This document shows, in pieces, positions 28,201 to 37,810 of a stretch of 64,000 bases of DNA. How positions within the stretch are numbered: the first letter of the stretch is position 1; the number at the start of each line of letters is the position of its first letter. This DNA comes from Mytilus edulis (Eukaryota; Mollusca; Bivalvia; Mytilida; Mytilidae). The DNA lies in the NCBI RefSeq assembly GCF_963676685.1, contig NC_092345.1:46831838-46895837 (forward strand), in the 5' to 3' direction. The translations under genes were made by a program, and so were the position numbers. The notes under the pieces are model-generated. The model saw nothing but the letters and a program-made list of their open reading frames with translations. It did no database searches and had not been told where the DNA came from.

Positions 28201-31143
28201 ACTAATAAAAATAAGTGTCTATGAGCATTGGAGGGTGTGGATATAGGATAAAGACAGGATGTGGATATAGAATAAAGGCGATAGGAACGTTCATCTTGCA
28301 TTGAGCCCGAACACCAACAATTGTTGAACTATCCTACAGTCATATTGATTGATAAAATGTACGTCACATCAAAGTTCACGGTATCGCTTTCAGAGTTAAT
28401 TTCGTTTCTTTATTCTCTTTTAAAGATACTTTTTTTAGTATTTTGAAAAGGCTAAATGGAAGACTAGTATGAAGTTTTAAGCTGAATCTTTTACGAATTA
28501 TATAATATCAAAGAATGTTTCTGTTCTTTTCAATACAATTTTATTGGTTTAATACTGTATAACAGATTTAGCGTTTTGTGAGTTTATAGAAATTAATCTT
28601 GTGAGTAATTTTACATGTGATTAAAACACTTTACCAAGATAAACAACTAGTGTATGTATATTTTCTTAAGCCCCATTTATGGGCATTGGTTTTTCTTTTG
28701 AATGGTTTTACACTTGTAATTGTTAGGGACTTTTATAGCTGGCTGTTCCGTGTGAGCCAAGGTTCCGTGTTGAAGGCCGTACCTTGACCTATAATGGTCT
28801 TTTATAAATTTTAACTTGGATAGATAGTTGTCTTATTGGCACTGTGACTCATACCACATCTTCCTATATCGATCAAATCAGGTTTTGTTGTGACATTTTG
28901 GTAGAAACCCATTCAACGCATCGGTATCTGATACTAATCGATAAAAATATAACTTAAAGCATAGAATATTTTCTTTTTTATTTGGAATTTATCATACTGG
29001 CTTCATTTTTCCGTTCTGAAAATCATAAAAGAAATTAATAACGTTAAACGTTGGTTAAAAGTTTTGCGACAGGAGACCTTTCGGAATTCATAAACTTAGT
29101 ATTTTTTTTGTTTAATGATATAATCAAGATTGTTGCATGCCGTTCAAATGTTATAGATTAGGAGCCACCTTTGCTTTGTACATTAATTATGTCAAAAAGT
29201 GATTATATGCAAAGAATAAGAGAAAAAAATAATTGTTGAATGCAGTAATAATAAATAACGAATTTACAAACTTTTTAGAAATGATGTTCAAATTGGCCAT
29301 CAAGATCAAAATTGATAAAACAAAATCATATATCGATACTGTACTTTTTTCATGTTTCAAACTGATATAAAAAAAAAATACTACCGAGAAGAAAGGCCAA
29401 TGCTTTGTATTGTACTAACGGGATAAAAATAACGAATAATATGTTTTTAACAATAAAAAAATTGGTGTGGACTTTAACGGTGCTTTTTTGTGGACTTTAG
29501 CGGAACTTGTTATTGTGGACTTTAACGGCGTTTTCTTGTGGACTTTAGCGGAGGTAATTTTGTGGACTTTAGCGGAAAGTTTGTGGACTTTAGCGGCGTT
29601 GTGGACTTAAGCGGAAATTTGTTGTGGACTTTAGCGGTGTTGTGGACTTTAGAGGAATTGTGGACTTTAACGGTGCCACATACCAGTATTAAATTCTTCT
29701 ATAAAAACTGCAAAGCAAGTTTAAAAGCTCAAACAGCATTAGAATTAATATGATTGTAATTCAATTTGGTTGAGAAGTGTAGCTAAATGTCCAGTGGCAA
29801 ATATTTAAAGTTTAACTTGGAAGAGAATAAATCAAATATTTATATTCGGTAGAAAGAAATTTTAAAGTTTAACATGGCTTGTATGAAAAAAGACAATATA
29901 ATGTTGATAGGGACAGACACTGTGCCCGTTTCTGTTTTGGATGTATAAATACACAATAAAATTTCGGTGTTAGGCCGTTAAATCCGATGCCTTTATTGGT
30001 GAGTACCAAGCCCTCTGCACGCCAAAGAACATTTACAACAAATCTTTGAAGGATCGGTAGGTGATATTGTACACATTTCTGACACTATCTTCAATTTCCT
30101 TTTTCCAAATTAAAGTCCATATTTCTAAGCCTTTATCACCCGCTCGACACTCTATAAAACTTACCTTTTAGATTAATTGAAATAGTTTAAGTCATGAAAA
30201 TGCGGAAATGTTTGCCACTGGACGTTATAATTGTTCTTGTAAGTAAACAACAATGAAGCATTAACTGGTTTTATATCTTGTAATGATAATAATTATAGAC
30301 TGTGTATATATAGATTATAACGTTGATTTTTACGATTAAATGGTTTTACACTAGTCATTTTTGAGCCCTTTATAGCTTGCTGTTCGGTGTGAACCAAGGC
30401 TTCGTGTTGACCTATAATAGTTTACTTTTACAAATTGTGACTTGGATGGAGAGTTGTCTCATTGGTACTCATATACACATCTTCTTATATCAAATGAAAC
30501 TTACATCACTATCAGATAGTCCTTTAGTTTTACACAAGGATGCTACTTTCTCAAGATTCTCGACATTTCTAGCTGCTAGAACTACCTTTGCTTTGCTCTC
30601 CGCAAACAGTAAAGCAGTTGATTCTCCAATACCCGAACTTGCACCTGTAGTACCAATGATTCATACACATACATGCATGTATAAAGTAATCGTTTGTTTC
30701 TAACACACATGTTGATTAATAAATATAAAAAAAACCAATATTTGATGTAAATTGGTGACCTTTCTTCAACATTTAGTCAGCAGCAATTAAAAGAATGAAT
30801 GCTATGGAAGAGTATTGGAAAGGATATTTATAGGAGCAATAAGACAAATAATGTAAAAGATCTTAGACCATAGATGTTTTTTAAAGAATTCTTCAAGGCC
30901 TTTTTCCACAGGTACTTGACTCAGAATTCCCCCCTATATAGTACCTTGATATAACAGTGTTATAATAAGGTATATAGGATAAAAAAAAATCTGAGACAAG
31001 TGCCTGTGCCTTTTTTGCAAGAAAAACAATCCATATTTTGTTAGACATCATCACGTAAATACAATTAATACATATAGATATATATAGTTTGAAAAAGGGA
31101 TTTTACCTGTTATGATAGTGACTTTGTCCTGTAAAGACGCCAT
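13289..31143 (-). CDS. Classical SDR oxidoreductase, right tandem copy, complete (259 aa)
   Basis: Complete classical short-chain dehydrogenase/reductase, FabG-like in type, substrate unknown. Nine exons: 31107-31143, 30505-30644, 25588-25680, 24694-24832, 17884-17924, 17172-17241, 15029-15065, 14232-14295 and 13289-13447. All introns are GT-AG. The joined frame is 780 nt, giving 259 residues and a TAA stop, a normal length for the family. It shows TGASSGIG at 12-19, CDVT (Asp66), NNAG at 92-95, and the catalytic tetrad Asn117 (MNVNF), Ser144 (IVNVSS), Tyr157 and Lys161 (YCISK). VRVNSVNPG lies at 180-188, and the C-terminus has a GHLLFVDSGRH-type strand. There is no signal peptide, so it is probably cytosolic, peroxisomal or mitochondrial; this is undetermined. 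The end of this gene lies about 1.1 kb from the start of the left copy, a head-to-tail tandem duplication. Introns 2 and 4 (4.8 and 6.8 kb) are swollen by transposable elements. A possible AATAAA signal lies near 12951-12957. Confidence 0.92.
13790..13990 (+). repeat. Dispersed repeat fragment ('taagtcaggaatat')
   Basis: Contains 'taagtcaggaatataaca', 'gggactttccac' and 'ctcggagttcggtatctttt', phrases typical of a common mussel repeat. A related 'caagtcaggaatatggcag' occurs at about 25190. Confidence 0.5.
14440..14590 (-). repeat. Mussel-type dispersed repeat fragment
   Basis: Contains 'ctgtaacaccattgtcccaa', 'gtttggagagggtt' and 'gtttaacctcgccacattc', matching the 3' part of the family at 6140-6500 in inverse orientation. 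It lies in intron 7 of the right SDR gene. Confidence 0.5.
15823..16059 (-). pseudogene. hAT transposase C-terminal (dimerisation) fragment
   Basis: The minus-strand frame contains LYPNIHKVFTLLLVLPVTF, then ERLFSALRRLKTWEISTM and ERLCGFAMLHV. This order (P-N-I, LPV, ER.FS.LRRLKT, TM..ERL.G.A.L.) is the pattern of the hAT-family dimerisation domain found in zinc-finger/hAT proteins. About 78 residues remain and no upstream catalytic region is visible. It lies inside the 15464-16544 element, which has hAT-like ends, in intron 6 of the right SDR gene. Confidence 0.7.
16082..16490 (-). repeat. Hairpin-ended dispersed repeat, copy 2
   Basis: Inverted relative to copies 1 and 3, with the hairpin at 16082-16240. 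It has 'gtaaaagcgttgaccg' facing 'cggtcaacgcttttac' and the flanking 'ttttcatgatcatagc' block. It lies inside the hAT-like element 15464-16544. Confidence 0.75.
16858..17010 (+). repeat. 51 bp tandem repeat, three copies
   Basis: 'ggagagtagggcctttacgt' with the rest of the unit starts at 16858, 16909 and 16960. The three units are nearly identical, suggesting recent amplification. It lies beside exon 6 of the right SDR gene, in intron 6. Confidence 0.95.
17999..18606. mobile_element. Repeat element with short inverted ends and 152 bp internal repeat
   Basis: 'ATGCCCCCGCA' at the left faces 'TGTGGGGGCAT' at the right. Two internal units start at 18211 and 18363, sharing 'ctcccaaaagagcaaa' and 'cagcaaagtgaaaac'. 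A GGAC-rich run precedes the right end. Intron 4 of the right SDR gene. Confidence 0.55.
18876..19799. mobile_element. hAT-like non-autonomous element, 924 bp
   Basis: The inverted ends share CAGGGCCGTAAATT. Direct copies of CATTGG flank both ends (18870-18875 and 19800-19805), a 6 bp target duplication. The tip CAGGGCCGTAA resembles that of the 15464-16544 element. No convincing transposase frame is present. It lies in intron 4 of the right SDR gene. Confidence 0.65.
20020..20368 (+). repeat. Hairpin-ended dispersed repeat, copy 3
   Basis: Same layout as copy 1, with the hairpin at 20203-20365. It starts near 'attggctaactgcacat' and includes 'gataacacgtggtcccacaa'. Confidence 0.75.
21281..22503. 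mobile_element. Nested TIR element with 6 bp target duplication
   Basis: The ends are CATACCTGCCAACTTT and its inverse. TTACAG flanks both ends directly (21275-21280, 22504-22509). The right part repeats short 'aatcgtg/cacgatt' words. It sits inside the 21014-23689 element, so it inserted later. The superfamily is not assigned; 6 bp duplications fit several superfamilies. Confidence 0.7.
22930..23450 (+). repeat. About 195 bp tandem repeat, 2.6 copies
   Basis: The phrase 'taagatagctgcatagtttg' with its flanks recurs at 194-196 bp spacing (anchors at 22957, 23151 and 23347). The array lies in the right part of the 21014-23689 element. Confidence 0.85.
23707..23859. mobile_element. Small hAT-like MITE
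   Basis: The left end is CAGTGGCGGATC; the right end on the reverse strand is CAGGGACGGATCC. The 153 bp between hold C/T-rich runs. The CAG...CTG ends resemble hAT-derived miniature elements. No clean target duplication was found. Confidence 0.45.
24190..24345 (-). repeat. Mussel-type dispersed repeat fragment
   Basis: Contains 'gcggtatgggctttgctcat', 'gttgaaggcc' and 'gagttgtctcattggcaat', the inverse of the family at 39160-39295. Intron 4 of the right SDR gene. Confidence 0.7.
25060..25390 (+). repeat. Dispersed repeat, possible retroelement 3' region
   Basis: Contains 'gtttctgtcttagcgatatt', 'gggaagtttggcatgcc' and 'gtaccaagtcaggaatatgg', which I recognise as a common mussel repeat. The frames in it are not credible genes. 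Intron 3 of the right SDR gene. Confidence 0.5.
26785..26865 (+). repeat. Mussel-type dispersed repeat fragment
   Basis: 'aagatatggtatgattgcca', 'atgagacaactgtccacaag' and 'agaccaaaatgacacag'. It lies inside the foldback-like element, so it inserted later or travelled with it. Confidence 0.7.
27185..27720 (+). repeat. Dispersed repeat ending 'cggccaggtgagc'
   Basis: Starts near 'aaactagagtctctaaagag' and ends with a GAC/GCC-rich run and 'cttcgggccaggtgagctaa'. It includes 'cagatttgctctaaatgctt', which also occurs inverted at 1-190. I recognise it as an abundant bivalve repeat. The 102-residue frame in it is not a credible gene. Confidence 0.6.
28680..28870 (-). repeat. Mussel-type dispersed repeat fragment
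   Basis: Contains 'tagctggctgttccgtgtga', 'tgttgaaggccgtaccttga' and 'accacatcttcctat'. It lies inside the foldback-like element. Confidence 0.6.
29770..29960 (+). repeat. SINE-like bivalve repeat fragment
   Basis: 'aaatgtccagtggcaaatat' near the left and 'tctgttttggatgtataaat' near the right match the family at 10830-11420. Intron 2 of the right SDR gene. Confidence 0.45.
30335..30490 (-). repeat. Mussel-type dispersed repeat fragment next to SDR exon 2
   Basis: 'tatagcttgctgttcggtgt' and 'gagttgtctcattggtactc' match the family at 28680-28870. It ends 15-20 bases before the donor of exon 2 of the right SDR gene. Confidence 0.65.
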
Positions 31144-31861
31144 GATTATAATATGATGTAGGTGTAAAAAATGTATATAGATAAAGTACTATAAAAGAAG
31201 CATATGTATATTTATATTCATACTTGTAACAGATTAGACGATAACAGTAGGTAAATTTGCATCCGTTTATGTAACGAAATGGCTATGCAAATAAATTTTA
31301 AAACAAGTTACAACTTAAAATAAATTATATTTGATTCATGTTACAGTCAACAAACTTCAACCACAAAATATTATTAGACCGTGATCTTCTTATTTACCTT
31401 AATATATTAGAAATGTCTTTAGTGTTTTTAGTCCGGCGGCTACAAGCATATTTCAGACGAATTGTGCACATCCTGCTATTTAAATAATTGACTGTTTTAA
31501 GATATATCTATAAATTTTACAAATTTTTGCACCTCATGTTTGCGGTATACCATATTTTCCGCAAGTTTATTGTTTATGTTTGGTTATAAATTGATAATAA
31601 GATATATTTTGTTACATCTGGTGATCCGTTTATTTGGCAATCGTCAATGGCAGTCAGCATGGTTAAACATATCGGTTGTTCGACCTGATAGTCAGATGCG
31701 TTTTGTCAAAATATACTTTTTCACCTTTTTTGAATGTTGTTTGTACTGTATTTAGACCCCTCCACCAAGTTTGTTTTGCATGCAAACGTATAAAAATTGC
31801 GATTTAATCATGGCAACGCAATCATAGGTTTGAACGTTGTTTTCAATTGTAGACTTCTCAA

Positions 31862-32940
31862 TTTTTGTCGAGCCTGCAACTTTTGTTGCAGAAAGCTCGA
31901 CATAGGGATAGTGATCCGGCGGCGGCGTTAGCTTACTTTTTAAAAGCTTTATATTTTAGAAGGTGGTAGACCTGGATGCCTCATACTTTATACATAGATG
32001 CCTCATGTTACGAAGTTTCCATCAGTCACATGTCCAATGTCCTTGACCTCATTTTCATGGTTCAGTGACCACTTGAAAAAAAAGTTCAGATTTTTTGTAA
32101 TGTTAAATTCTCTCTTATTATAAGTAATAGGATAACTATATTTGGTATGTGCGTACCTTGCAAGGTCCTCATGCCTGTCAGACAGTTTTCACTTGACCTG
32201 GACCTCATTTCGTGGATCAGTGAACAAGGTTAAGTTTTGGTGGTCAAGTCCATATCTCGGATACTATAAGAAATAGGTCTAGTATATTCGGTGTATGGAA
32301 GGACTGTAAGGTGTACATGTCCAACTGGCAGGTGTCATCTGACCTTGACTTCATGTTCCTGGATCAGTGGATATAGTTAAGTGTTTGTGTTTTGGTCTGT
32401 TTTTCTCATACTGTATGCAATAGGTCTACTATATTTGTTGTATGGAATGATTTTAAGGTGTACATGTCTAGCGTGCAGATGTCATTTGACCTTGACCTTA
32501 TTTTCATGGTTCAGTAGTCAAAGTTAAGTTTTTAAGTTTTGATCTTTTTATCTAATACTATATTTCATAGGTCAACCATATTTGGTGTATGGAACTATTT
32601 TATGATCTTTATGTCAGTTGCGCAGGTTTTATTTGACCATGACCTCATTTTAAAAGTTCATTGTTCAGTATTAAGTTTTGGTATTTTAGTCTGTTTTTCT
32701 TAATTTATTAAGCAATAGGTCAACTATATTTGTTGTATGGAAGAATTGTCAGCTGTACATGTCTGCCTGGCATTGTTCATCTGACCTTGACCTAATTTTC
32801 ATGGTTTATTGGTCAATTTTTAGTTATCTTGGTTAATGTTAAGTTTATGTGAGTTGTAATAAAGCTTTATATTTAGGACTATCAACATACTATCAATGAT
32901 TAGTAAAGAAGGCGAGACATTTCAGCGTGTGCACTCTTGT
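31862..32940 (+). repeat. Element with about 150 bp internal tandem repeats
   Basis: Opens with 'ttttgtcgagcctgcaactt', then 'gatccggcggcggcg'. Degenerate units carrying 'tgaccttgacctcattttca' recur near 32041, 32193, 32342, 32488, 32632 and 32782. It ends near 'aaagaaggcgagacatttca'. I recognise it as a common bivalve repeat. Confidence 0.75.
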
Positions 32941-34962
32941 TACAATATGAAGATACAATAAGATGTGGTACATGTACAACATTGGTAAGATAATCTTCAC
33001 TAATAAATTTGTTGGGGGATTCGATGGGTTGACATGGATCGCATAGAGATTTTCGCGCTTTTAGTACAATATTACCGTAACATTTATGATGTGAAATACT
33101 GTTGTTAATAAGTTTTCTACAGCCAAATTAATTGATCAAAGTTTTGTATCTATGAAACCAATAGTAAACGTTTTCAGTAATTTATGGAAACAAAGTGCAC
33201 GACTTTATAATTTGCCAGTGATGTATTGATTACGATCGTTATAATCTGTTAATCGGTCATGTTTTAACAGGAATTGGACGAACGGAAGGTATTTTGGACT
33301 GCCGTTGATAATATATTGAATAGAGATAAAAAAAAAAAATGCCTGGCAATAGACCACCTACGGACCATTTGGAGAGTTGCCGGCCTGCAATGTTTCTTTA
33401 ACGTGTTTGGGTGCATGTCGCTCGACTTACAGTCGACATTCAGAACGAACGTTGCTGCGTACAGCTGCGAACAAACACTTATAGCAAGCCTAGGGTTTAA
33501 ATGAAAGACTAGGTGACTATGGATATTTACATGAACAAACTCTTGAACAGATTTTTGTCCTCATTCTGGTATACCTGGCTTCAAATTTGCCCTGTCAAAC
33601 TGAATTCTTTCAATAAAAATTGAGCATTATTTACATGGGTATTTTTTTCGTTACAAATTTGTCTTTAGAATATAGAATGTTGCATTGGCTACTGTAACAA
33701 TTTATATTTTCCTGTTCAAGTGCTGTTTAAGGAAAGTAAATATAAAAGACTTAGGGAGGTAAACATTTGTTTAAGAGTAATTGCACGTAAAGTATTATCC
33801 TGATTTGTCTATCTTTAATTGTTCTCAATATATTAATAGTCATAGTTGCTTACTCACGTTAGTATAAATATAATTGAAACTCTTACATAAAACAAAATAT
33901 ATGCACATGACAAATATCATAGACTTGAGATATATGTACAGACACGGAAAATAATTTTGAAACGGATAAAAAGAGAGCAGAACTAGAAAATGTTGTGTTA
34001 TGTAAATAATCAATGCAACTAGACTGTTTTTTTTTAAAGCTAAAATAGTGTACACATGTATATCTCGTATACTGTTTTTTCCTATTCGTTTAATTAAGAA
34101 ATCTTAATTATTCATTTATTCACAAGCATTAAGTGCATATTGTTCTCGTTGTATAAATAAAATGGAATAAAACGGGGTTTACCCACATAACTTTTAAAGC
34201 TCTTATTGTTGTTGACCGTGGATTTGAACAATAGTAAAAGTAAAAGTATAAGCGAGTATAATAAGGTCATTCATTTGATTTTAATGTGTTTTAAGATCTA
34301 TCATTTTTAAATCTTAAGATTTTAATAGTTGAAATTTCTGCTTTAAAAAAAGTTCGGTCCTATCTTCTATAATGTATCCCTGGTGCATGCACGATGTGTA
34401 CTAAAAAGTCTTGCAACTTTTGGGTTGTAAGAAGAACAGTTATACAATAGAATATGAGATAAAGGATACAACAGATACAGTAAGTCTGTCTCATATCTTG
34501 ACTTGCATCTAGGAATTCGCACGCGGTACATAGTTTTTTTTCTTTTCTATTAAAGTTCTTTACCGAACGAAATTATTTTGTTTTCCTGAGAAATCAATTG
34601 TACTAATTAAAAATAAACGTAAAAATATAAAGACTGGGAGAACATGATGTTATAATTAGCAAATTGCATTTAGCTAGCTTTCAAATAATTCAAAAATTGG
34701 TGACTATGTTGAACGCATCTACCCCATCGAATATGAGATAAATGACACAACAGATACAGTTAAGTCTGCATCAAATCTTAACTTTCTTCTAGGAAGTGAC
34801 AAAGAAATAATGTCAGCTTCCCAATTAAAATTTTCTTTTCTTTTTAGCAACATTACAGCAGTGCCTGTGTACTGAGTATATATCTCCCAGTTGATGCGAT
34901 ATTCCAGGGCTCCTATTTCTTATTATGATTGCTTTTCTGTTAAAAAAATTTGTAAGGGTTCC

Positions 34963-35536
34963 ACGGAACCCAGTGTCTCGCCTACTTTTGCTGTTAATCG
35001 CAGATTCAACAAAAATGAGGAAAAACATCAATAAAAATTTCCCTCTCGATACTGTCTTTTGATTGAAAGAAGCTTCCAAGTTTGGTAAAAAATCCAGGAT
35101 AGTTTATGAATCTAATAAATGTTTTATACACTTTAACTGCAGACTGTATGTAATGTTAACTGGAAGAAAAACTTAGTCCATTTATAAGTAAAATACGGAA
35201 AAAGTGATTTTTTTTTACAAAATTTACTTCTGAATAATATCTTATGATCAGAAACAAGCTTCTGTCCAAGTTTGGTACAAATCAAGGATAGTTTATGAAA
35301 GTTATTAAAATTTTAAAAACTTTAACCACAGAGTGAATGTAATGTTTCCTCGCAGAAAAACTAAGTCCATTTATAAGTAAAATACGGAAAAAATGGAATT
35401 TTATTTTTACAAAATTTACTTCTGGATACTTTCTTATGATCATAAACAAGCTTCTGTCCAAGTTTAATAGAAATTCAGTATAGTTTAAGAAAGTTATTAA
35501 AATTTCAAAAACTTTAACCACAAAGTGAATATTTGT

Positions 35537-35571
<35 letters not shown>

Positions 35572-35628
35572 ACGGAATGTAGGATCGCTTAGTCTCGCTT
35601 TTTCGACTAAAGTCGAAGGCTCGACAAA
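34963..35628. mobile_element. Insertion with 9 bp target duplication in an older repeat
   Basis: AAGGGTTCC flanks both sides (34954-34962 and 35629-35637). The uninterrupted relative at 55780-56440 continues across this point. Inside are 189 bp tandem units ('tccatttataagtaaaatac' at 35177 and 35366), a GCC/GAC microsatellite at 35540-35574, and an end reading 'gaaggctcgacaaaa' that mirrors the start of the 31862 element. Confidence 0.75.
35540..35574 (+). repeat. (GCC)n(GAC)n microsatellite
   Basis: Uninterrupted GCC then GAC triplets inside the 34963-35628 insertion. They create an Arg-rich frame on the minus strand that is not a gene. Confidence 0.9.
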
Positions 35629-36044
35629 AAGGGTTCCAACATCAAGTGGTGAAGTTGAAACCGCCCCTTCGTTAATTTTACAGAGGCTATCACGAGTTGG
35701 TTGACTATGACTATCTCTTTCACAGATAATCACGGATATATTCCATTTCTAGGGTCTACAATCCTGTTCTCTTTTCCCGAATGTGACCTACCAATTAGCG
35801 TATCACCGAGAAAGTACTAAATATGAGTACCACTACGGGTAACACATGTGGAGTAGGATCTGCTTACTCTTCCGGAGATCATCCACATTTTTTGATGGAG
35901 TTCGTGTTGCTAAATTTCAGTTTTTGTTGTTGTTTTTAGTGTACTGTTGTTTGTCTGTTTGTCTTTTCCTTTTTAAGCCGTGGCGTTGTCAGTGTATTTT
36001 TGTCTTACATGTATGAGTTTGAAAACAGACATGGCTTTGTGTCG

Positions 36045-36600
36045 TAACTAACTATATATGAAATTTGTTTATTGTTGAAGGCCGGACTATACGATGCCAT
36101 ATTGACCTATACTTGATTACATCTACGTCTTAATTATGGTCTCTGGTGGAAAGTTTCCGGTATTTAAGATCCATATATGCCTTTTATTTCGTGTCAATCT
36201 TGTAAGTCTATTGTCCGATGTTAGGAATGACAGCTTTTACATCTCACAACATGGCACGGTGGTTTGAATTATTATATAATAATACCTATCAATAAAAACT
36301 CACAATCACAATCAATTGTGTGTGTCTTTCCCAAGTCAGGAGCTTGTATTTCAGTGGTTGTCGGTTGGTTGTTTTGAGAAAACCAGGCCAGGCCATTATT
36401 TGTCGAGTTATAAATGTTTCCTATTTTCTCATGGCAGAATCTTTTATAACTTACTATTTATATATACAATATGAGTTTTGCTTATTGGTTAAAGGCTAGA
36501 GCCAGTAATACAATGGCATATAGTTGCTTAGGTCGACTCCATTTGGTCTCCGGTGGATAACTGTTTCATTATCAATCATACCATATTTTGCTTATTTTTA
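36045..36600 (-). repeat. Mussel-type dispersed repeat fragments
   Basis: Contains 'tttattgttgaaggccggac', 'gtcaggagcttgtatttcag', 'tggttgtcggttggtt' and 'taccatattttgctta', matching the family at 6140-6500 in inverse orientation. Confidence 0.55.
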
Positions 36601-37111
36601 CATACTGAATATGCGTTTATTGTACAATGTTACAGTGCATAAAAAATATGGCTTGTTCCTACAAGCTTTAGAAACATGAAGACTACTAATCTTTCCTCTG
36701 TTTTGAAGCAAGTATAAACAAAATGTACTATTCTTTCAGACAACCTAAGTACACTGGACCCCCAAAATGAACAGTATTGAACATTTGTTAACAATAAAAA
36801 AAAAAAAATCTCAAGGAGAGCATATTGTGTCATATTCAAATAAAGCAAAATTCAACATTTCTATATCTGATATTTGTTCAGCAGTTAGCTGATTGCATGA
36901 TTAACTGTGGTTTATTTACCGAAAGCTTTGAACCAAAATGATTCCATTTTCAATTTATTTTATAATAACCCAGTCTTGTGTAAACGAACACTTTCATTAG
37001 ATATTTTCATATAAACAAACGTATGTTTAATATCATAATTGCTATCATTTGAAGCGACCCTAAAAATTGATTTAATTAAACCATTAGATTAACATACGAA
37101 GAGATAAAATG

Positions 37112-37440
37112 CTGGTCCTCCATATTTTTATAACCCCGTTTGTAAAAAGTGGGGGTATACTGTTTTACCTCTCTCTGCCCCGTCGTTCACCCGTTAGTCC
37201 GTCAGTTCAACCATCAGTCCGTCCGTCCATCTGTCCCATCTTTCACAGGAACTACATTATAAGGATTTCTGATATTTGGATTCAGAGTTTATATGAGTCA
37301 GCTATACCATGTGATGCGTTTTCAGATTTATCACTCAACAACTTCCTGTTAATATATACTTTTAGAGGGGCGAGTTTATCAAGATTCACTTGTTTGTCTG
37401 GTTTGTCTTGAGATCAGTCATACGTTGAACAATTCTTACA
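37112..37440 (+). repeat. Dispersed repeat ('agtgggggtatactgtttta')
   Basis: 'aaccccgtttgtaaaaagtg', then 'gggggtatactgttttacct' and a GTCCGTCCGTCC-rich run. I recognise it as a common mollusc repeat. The 100-residue frame here is a by-product. Confidence 0.45.
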
Positions 37441-37810
37441 TGAACGTGTTTATATACAGCTTTGATCTATTTTATTTCCAAGTATAGAATCGTCCACTGT
37501 CTTAATCTTAATCAGAACAAATGCGTATTGCATATGTTTTCTCGTTTGTCATTATTTATGTCATCCTTAAGTTTGTCTAACATATATAGTGAATTTAACT
37601 TTATGTAATAAATTACAAAATGTAAATGCATTTTTCTAGTGAGGTTTGTCATGCAAGCAGTGCTTTGGTCGTCCGCGTGTACACATATTCCTAATCTCTT
37701 AGGATTTCTTTTTATGATTTGCCATAAAGAAATTGAATTTATATGTAAATAACCTTTTAATCTAAACTTTAAAACAATATTGCACATTTTACAAACGATA
37801 CCTTAAATAT

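Larger units (their letters stand above)
26037..29680. mobile_element. Foldback-like element with repeat-built 214 bp TIRs
   Basis: The ends TGTGGCACCG...CGGTGCCACA are flanked by TACCAG on both sides (26031-26036 and 29681-29686). Each terminal inverted repeat (26037-26250 and 29467-29680) is about 214 bp and consists of ten degenerate copies of CCGCTAAAGTCCACAA separated by 2-9 bp spacers. The order and spacers of the ten units match between the two arms with only a few differences. The 3.2 kb interior shows no transposase and has collected other repeats (26785-26865, 27185-27720, 28680-28870). It lies in intron 2 of the right SDR gene. The structure resembles foldback elements; the superfamily is unknown. 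Confidence 0.8.
34420..36060 (+). repeat. Old dispersed repeat, interrupted
   Basis: Parts such as 'gtatatatctcccagttgat', 'cacgagttggttgac' and 'ccacatgtggagtaggat' match 55780-56440 in the same order ('gtatatatctcccaattgat', 'cacgagttagttgac', 'ccacatgtggagcaagat'). The copy here is split by the insertion at 34963-35628. Confidence 0.7.
31144..37810. other. Intergenic region, SDR pair to 222-aa gene
   Basis: No gene is supported here. It holds a 150 bp tandem-repeat element (31862-32940), an old dispersed repeat (about 34420-36060) split by a younger insertion (34963-35628), and mussel-type repeats. The stretch 32950-34400 shows nothing recognisable. The region just right of 31143 should hold the promoter of the right SDR gene, but no confident core element was seen. 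Confidence 0.6.

Noticed and set aside
29538-29753. Frames rich in DFSG and WTLE repeats (also 25970-26271, minus)
   Set aside because: These are translations of the foldback TIR arrays in different frames, not proteins.
35497-35733. Arg-rich frame
   Set aside because: Caused by the GCC/GAC microsatellite at 35540-35574.
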